Origin: an uncultured Collinsella sp. | Lineage (GTDB): Bacteria > Actinomycetota > Coriobacteriia > Coriobacteriales > Coriobacteriaceae | Length of the DNA: 22,027 nt | Reading direction: 5' to 3' | Assembly (NCBI GenBank): GCA_902494555.1 | Contig: CABUTR010000025.1 | Location: 1 to 22,027, forward strand | Part shown: in pieces, positions 21,284 through 22,027 of the stretch | Layout of the letters: each line of letters begins with the position of its first letter | Numbering within the stretch: position 1 is the first letter of the stretch | Notes under the pieces: model-generated | Seen by the model: only the letters and a program-made list of their open reading frames with translations | Told to the model about the DNA's origin: nothing | Database searches by the model: none | Position numbers and translations under genes: made by a program

Positions 21284-21450
21284 CACTTGATAGAGGCGCG
21301 GGCACGAAGAGCCGCGGGCGAGCCGGCAGGCTTTGACCCCGCGGGGAGGCGAAACCCGCCGAACTGGGTTTTTCGGGCACGAACAGCCTGGTGGGCCTGC
21401 GGGAAACACCCGCAGGACTGTCTGCAGCAATGCGGGAGCGCTATCCGGAC
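21284..21450 (+). ncRNA. Lysine riboswitch (L-box)
   Basis: The conserved L-box parts occur in order: GATAGAGGCGC (21289-21299), GAAGAG (21306-21311), GGGGAGGC...CGCCGAACTGGG (about 21342-21367), GCCTGGTGGGC, a CCTGCGGG/CCCGCAGG arm (21396-21403 with 21409-21416), GGACTGTC (21415-21422) and GGGAGCGCTATC (21434-21445). P1 is GATAG (21289-21293) with CTATC (21441-21445). This matches the five-arm lysine aptamer, in a GC-rich version. It lies 67 bp before lysA, a classical target. No U-tract terminator follows, so control is probably of translation. Confidence 0.85.
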
Positions 21451-21460
21451 ATTGGGTCCA

Positions 21461-21506
21461 CGCTATGCGGATTCGATGCGCAGGTAGCGCCGTCTGGATA
21501 GCGAGG
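21461..21506 (+). promoter_or_regulatory. Riboswitch expression platform covering the lysA ribosome binding site
   Basis: CGCTATCC (21439-21446, the 3' strand of P1) is fully complementary to GGATAGCG (21496-21503), which overlaps the GCGAGG ribosome binding site (21501-21506). A further CGCTA (21461-21465) can pair with TAGCG (21485-21489) or with the TAGCG inside 21499-21503. These mutually exclusive pairings are a plausible switch; which state is ON cannot be decided by eye. Confidence 0.5.
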
Positions 21507-21516
21507 TTTACGGGAC

Positions 21517-22027
21517 ATGGCATTGACTCCCAACGAGGCATATGCGGCCAAGCAGCCGTTTGTGGACAAGGAGACGCTCGAGCATATCGTCGAGCAGTTC
21601 CCCACGCCGTTTCATCTATACGACGAGGCGGGCATCCGCCGCAACATGCAAGAAGTGCGCGACGCCTTTGCATGGAACCCGGGCTTTAAGGAATACTTTG
21701 CCGTCAAGGCCACCCCCAACCCGGCGCTCATCTCCATTCTCAACGAATACGGCTGCGGCTGCGATTGCTCGAGCTATACCGAGCTCATGATCGCCCGCTC
21801 GCTGGGCATTACGGGACATGACATCATGTTCTCGTCCAACGACACGCCGGCGGCGGACTTTGAGCTCGCCGACAAGCTGGGTGCCATCGTCAACTTTGAC
21901 GACATCAGCCACATCGAGTTCTTTGAGCACGTTGCGGGGCCCATCCCCAAGACGGTCAGCTGCCGCTTTAATCCGGGTGGCCTGTTCCAGCTCTCCAATG
22001 GCATCATGGATAACCCCGGCGACTCCG
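21517..22027 (+). CDS. lysA: Diaminopimelate decarboxylase, N-terminal part (runs off the window)
   Basis: The first 170 codons of a group-III-fold PLP decarboxylase are present: VEQFPTPFHLYDEAGIRRNM, then FAVKATPNPALI with the Lys that binds PLP (about residue 68), GCGCDCSSYTELMIA, and NFDDISHIEFF. The next conserved segment SCRFNPGG follows. Family members include DAP, ornithine and other amino-acid decarboxylases; the lysine riboswitch directly upstream decides for LysA, which makes lysine from meso-diaminopimelate in the last step. The ATG has GCGAGG about ten bases upstream, inside the riboswitch platform. The gene continues past the right edge, so completeness is unknown. Confidence 0.87.
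   Translation, partial: MALTPNEAYAAKQPFVDKETLEHIVEQFPTPFHLYDEAGIRRNMQEVRDAFAWNPGFKEYFAVKATPNPALISILNEYGCGCDCSSYTELMIARSLGITGHDIMFSSNDTPAADFELADKLGAIVNFDDISHIEFFEHVAGPIPKTVSCRFNPGGLFQLSNGIMDNPGDS

Overview
The window looks like chromosomal DNA of a high-GC, Gram-positive gut actinobacterium of the class Coriobacteriia, most likely Collinsella or a close relative. This is inferred from base composition, gene content and gene style: an LPXTG-anchored C69 dipeptidase, a YugP-type zinc peptidase, a single-polypeptide EcfA-EcfA' ATPase, and GGAGG-type ribosome binding sites. No rRNA, tRNA or CRISPR array was seen.

Layout. Positions 1-1771 are a mobile-element landing zone. It holds the C-terminal end and right terminus of an IS3-family element, a 17-bp inverted repeat, a terminator hairpin, and a complete, very GC-rich IS110-family transposase. 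The roughly 200-nt leader of that transposase folds into two large stem-loops, as expected of a bridge RNA. Positions 1772-5550 are a minus-strand housekeeping cluster: RNase D, YugP-like membrane protease, xseA, xseB. Divergent from it, 5649-6668 holds a diacylglycerol-kinase-family lipid kinase and a 30-residue membrane microprotein. A secreted, sortase-anchored C69 dipeptidase follows (6975-8921).

The most interesting block is 9002-12597. A 22-codon leader peptide with three consecutive Trp codons is followed by a textbook intrinsic terminator. Downstream lie an ECF transporter S component resembling TrpP, a fused two-domain ECF ATPase and EcfT. This reads as a tryptophan ECF transporter controlled by ribosome-mediated attenuation. 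Two palindromic intergenic repeats separate the S gene from the ATPase gene.

Positions 12723-14810 (minus strand) carry an aspartate/glutamate-type racemase and an ATP-grasp ligase resembling D-aspartate ligase, probably a pathway for a D-Asp peptidoglycan cross-bridge. Then come a MOSC-domain protein and a secreted coiled-coil/lysozyme-like wall hydrolase preceded by twin palindromes (plus strand). The minus strand next carries an FxLYD membrane protein, a helix-turn-helix regulator and a membrane-anchored Ser/Thr kinase (17083-19459), followed by a small membrane protein gene split by an in-frame stop. The window ends with an M20D amidohydrolase transcribed away from a lysine riboswitch and diaminopimelate decarboxylase (lysA), which runs off the right edge.

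Several genes share the theme of amino-acid scavenging and wall building: peptidase, Trp uptake, D-Asp, lysine/DAP and wall hydrolase. All function calls rest on reading the protein sequences and on remembered family motifs; no database search was run.
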